From a bacterium BMS3Bbin10 (GTDB taxonomy: Bacteria; Pseudomonadota; Alphaproteobacteria; Rhizobiales; Methyloligellaceae), in assembly GCA_002897995.1 (NCBI GenBank), contig BDTT01000114.1:1-64000 (forward strand): a DNA stretch of 64,000 nucleotides. The letters are read 5' to 3'. The notes under the pieces were generated by a model, which had not been told where the DNA came from, ran no database searches, and saw nothing but the letters and a program-made list of their open reading frames with translations. The position numbers and the translations under genes are program-made. Positions 61,992 through 64,000 of this stretch are shown here, one piece after another; the first letter of the stretch is position 1; each line of letters opens with the position of its first letter.

Positions 61992-62016
61992 GCGCAATCT
62001 AACATTTTAGTTGCGC
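61992..62016. promoter_or_regulatory. Candidate operator upstream of TRAP operon
   Basis: GCGCAA-T-CTAA-CATT-TTAG-TTGCGC. Confidence 0.35.
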
Positions 62017-62187
62017 GCGGCAGCGTGATAGGATGACATAGTAACCGGCCAATGCGTAGACGCTGGGCCCCGGCTTCGAAATTCGGGGTGAAATGGCTTG
62101 GCCATCGTCTTTCGCTCATCGTGGACCGGCCTCGATCTGGCTGGCCCCGTGAGAATGCGTTTTGTTGTTATTATTGGGAGGAAATAA

Positions 62188-63324
62188 ATGTCCGCTAAAA
62201 GTAAAGCGAACAATGTATCGCGGCGCAAATTCCTTAAAGGAGGCGCGGTTGCGACAGGGGCGGCGGCGGCTACGGTAGCCTTCCCGCAGGTGTCCAGAGC
62301 TCAGACCACAACTCTGAAAATGCAGAGTTCCTGGGGCGCGAAGTCCATTTTCCAGGACATGGCGAAGCAATATGTGACCCGTATCGAAGCAATGTCAGGC
62401 GGCCGCCTGAAAGTCGATCTGCTGGCATCGGGCGCGGTTGTGAAGGCATTCCAGGTGCAGGATGCCTGCAACAAGGGCGTTCTCGACGGCGCGCATACGG
62501 TGACGGCTTACTGGTACGGCAAGAATAAAGCCGCGTCGCTGTTCGGCACCGGCCCGGTGTTCGGCGCCAATGCCTCGCAGATTCTGGCCTGGATTCATTA
62601 TGGCGGCGGCAAGGAACTCTATCGCGAGCTGGTTCAGGACATTCTCAAATTGAACCTCGTCGGCTATTTCGCCATGCCGATGCCGACTCAGCCCCTGGGC
62701 TGGTTCTCAGAGGAAATCAAGAGCGCCGACCAGATGAAGGGCCTCAAATACCGCACGGTCGGTCTTGCAACCGACATCATGCAGGGCATGGGCGTGAAGG
62801 TCACCCAGCTTCCGGGCGGCGAAATCGTTCCGGCCCTGGAGCGCGGCGTGATCGAGGCCTTCGAGTTCAACAACCCGACGTCGGACCGTCAGTTCGGCGC
62901 CCAGGATGTGCGCAAGCACTATATGATGGGCTCCTATCATCAGGCCGCCGAGTTCTTCGAAATCATCTTCAACAAGGACAAGTTCCAGTCGCTCGCGAAA
63001 GAGCAGCAGGCGATCCTCGAATATGGCGCGGAAGCCGCGAATACGGCGAATTACGGCATGGCGATGGACAGCTATTCCAACTCGCTGCAGACGCTGATCA
63101 ACAAGGACGGCGTCAAGGTGCACCGCACGCCGGACTCCGTTCTGCAGGCTCAGCTGACGTCCTGGGACAAGGTTCTCGGCAAGCTGACTTCGGATCCCTT
63201 CTTCAAGAAGGTCGTCGACAGCCAGAAGGCCTGGTCGCACCGGGTTGCCTATTATGACCTGAACAACGCAGCCAACTACAAGCTGGCGTTCAAGCACTAC
63301 TTCCCGGGCGAGATTAAGTTCTAA
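62188..63324 (+). CDS. TRAP transporter substrate-binding protein with Tat signal
   Basis: SRRKFLKGGAVATGAAAATVAFPQVSRAQTTTLKMQSSW; DctP-type. Confidence 0.93.
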   Translation: MSAKSKANNVSRRKFLKGGAVATGAAAATVAFPQVSRAQTTTLKMQSSWGAKSIFQDMAKQYVTRIEAMSGGRLKVDLLASGAVVKAFQVQDACNKGVLDGAHTVTAYWYGKNKAASLFGTGPVFGANASQILAWIHYGGGKELYRELVQDILKLNLVGYFAMPMPTQPLGWFSEEIKSADQMKGLKYRTVGLATDIMQGMGVKVTQLPGGEIVPALERGVIEAFEFNNPTSDRQFGAQDVRKHYMMGSYHQAAEFFEIIFNKDKFQSLAKEQQAILEYGAEAANTANYGMAMDSYSNSLQTLINKDGVKVHRTPDSVLQAQLTSWDKVLGKLTSDPFFKKVVDSQKAWSHRVAYYDLNNAANYKLAFKHYFPGEIKF

Positions 63325-63418
63325 TCAACCCGGTACAACGCACAACATTCGGGACGGCGCCATACCGGCGCCGTCCCTGCCGCGTTTTTGAGTTGACGCT
63401 CGCGCGTCGGGGGGCACA

Positions 63419-63982
63419 TTGGTCAACTTCATAAATTTCATCGACAAGATTACGTCCTGGGTGGGCAAGGCCTTCTCCTGGACCATCATGATCATGACCT
63501 TCGCCATGGCCTATGAGGTGTTCGTGCGCTACATGCTGCGCGACCCGACATCATGGGCCTTCGATTTCAGCTACATGATGTATGGCACGCTGTTCATGAT
63601 GGCCGGCGCCTACACGCTTTCGCGCGACGGCCATGTGCGCGGCGACGTTCTCTACAGGCTGTGGAAACCCAGAACCCAGGCCAGGGTCGAGCTGGTGCTC
63701 TATTTTCTGTTTTTCTTCCCTGGAGTGCTGGCCCTCGTATTCGCCGGCCTCGACTATGCCGGCGAGTCCTGGTTCTACAAGGAAGTGAGCGTGATGAGCC
63801 CGGCCAACGTGCCGATCTTCCAGTTCAAAATGATAATTCCTTTCGCCGGGGGGCTCCTGTTCATCCAGGGGCTGGCCCAGGTCTGCCGCTGTATCATCTG
63901 TATCAAGACAGGGAAGTGGCCCGCGCATCTGGAAGACGTTGAAGAGATGGAAACCATGCTCCTCAAACAGGGCAAGGGCTAG
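63419..63982 (+). CDS. TRAP transporter small permease (DctQ type)
   Basis: 187 aa, four hydrophobic segments, directly downstream of the binding protein. Confidence 0.9.
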   Translation: MVNFINFIDKITSWVGKAFSWTIMIMTFAMAYEVFVRYMLRDPTSWAFDFSYMMYGTLFMMAGAYTLSRDGHVRGDVLYRLWKPRTQARVELVLYFLFFFPGVLALVFAGLDYAGESWFYKEVSVMSPANVPIFQFKMIIPFAGGLLFIQGLAQVCRCIICIKTGKWPAHLEDVEEMETMLLKQGKG

Positions 63983-64000
63983 ACAGTCACAAAATTTGTA

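Overview
GC-rich (by eye) alphaproteobacterial chromosomal window, mostly dense operons. Left to right: (1) a PgtC-PgtB-PgtA-like operon (solute-binding protein, histidine kinase, sigma-54 response regulator truncated by the window edge); (2) an imuA-imuB-dnaE2 mutagenesis cassette with a GTTC-N7-GTTC LexA-type box; (3) an acyl-CoA carboxylase operon (biotin carboxylase, two carboxyltransferases, a small BCCP, a CoA-transferase, a GntR regulator); (4) a polyhydroxyalkanoate/acetate block (SDR, thiolase, carboxymuconolactone decarboxylase-like protein, AckA, enoyl-CoA hydratase/Pta, PhaC) followed by a P-type H+-ATPase and an interrupted phasin-like ORF; (5) tRNA-Ser(GGA); (6) housekeeping and accessory genes (MsrA, MepA, DUF2237, a glutaredoxin/DinB-like fusion, a degenerate trypsin-like PDZ protein, a YiiX-like protein, two NnrU paralogues, GNATs); (7) a chemoreceptor cluster built by tandem duplication of a peptide/MCP/hemH-tail unit, next to intact hemH; (8) peroxiredoxin, symporter, indolepyruvate oxidoreductase, truncated TAXI protein, HAD, metallophosphoesterase, ZnuA-like protein, L,D-transpeptidase and a TRAP transporter. 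The most interesting non-coding signals are: a 101-bp MITE-like element present twice, each copy at a TAA stop codon with a 3-bp duplication; a hairpin repeat family with a conserved core and changed but still-paired stems at two distant loci; a perfect 35-bp-arm inverted repeat; and hemH 3'-end fossils that mark a tandem MCP duplication. All calls come from reading the sequence and supplied translations; no database search was run.
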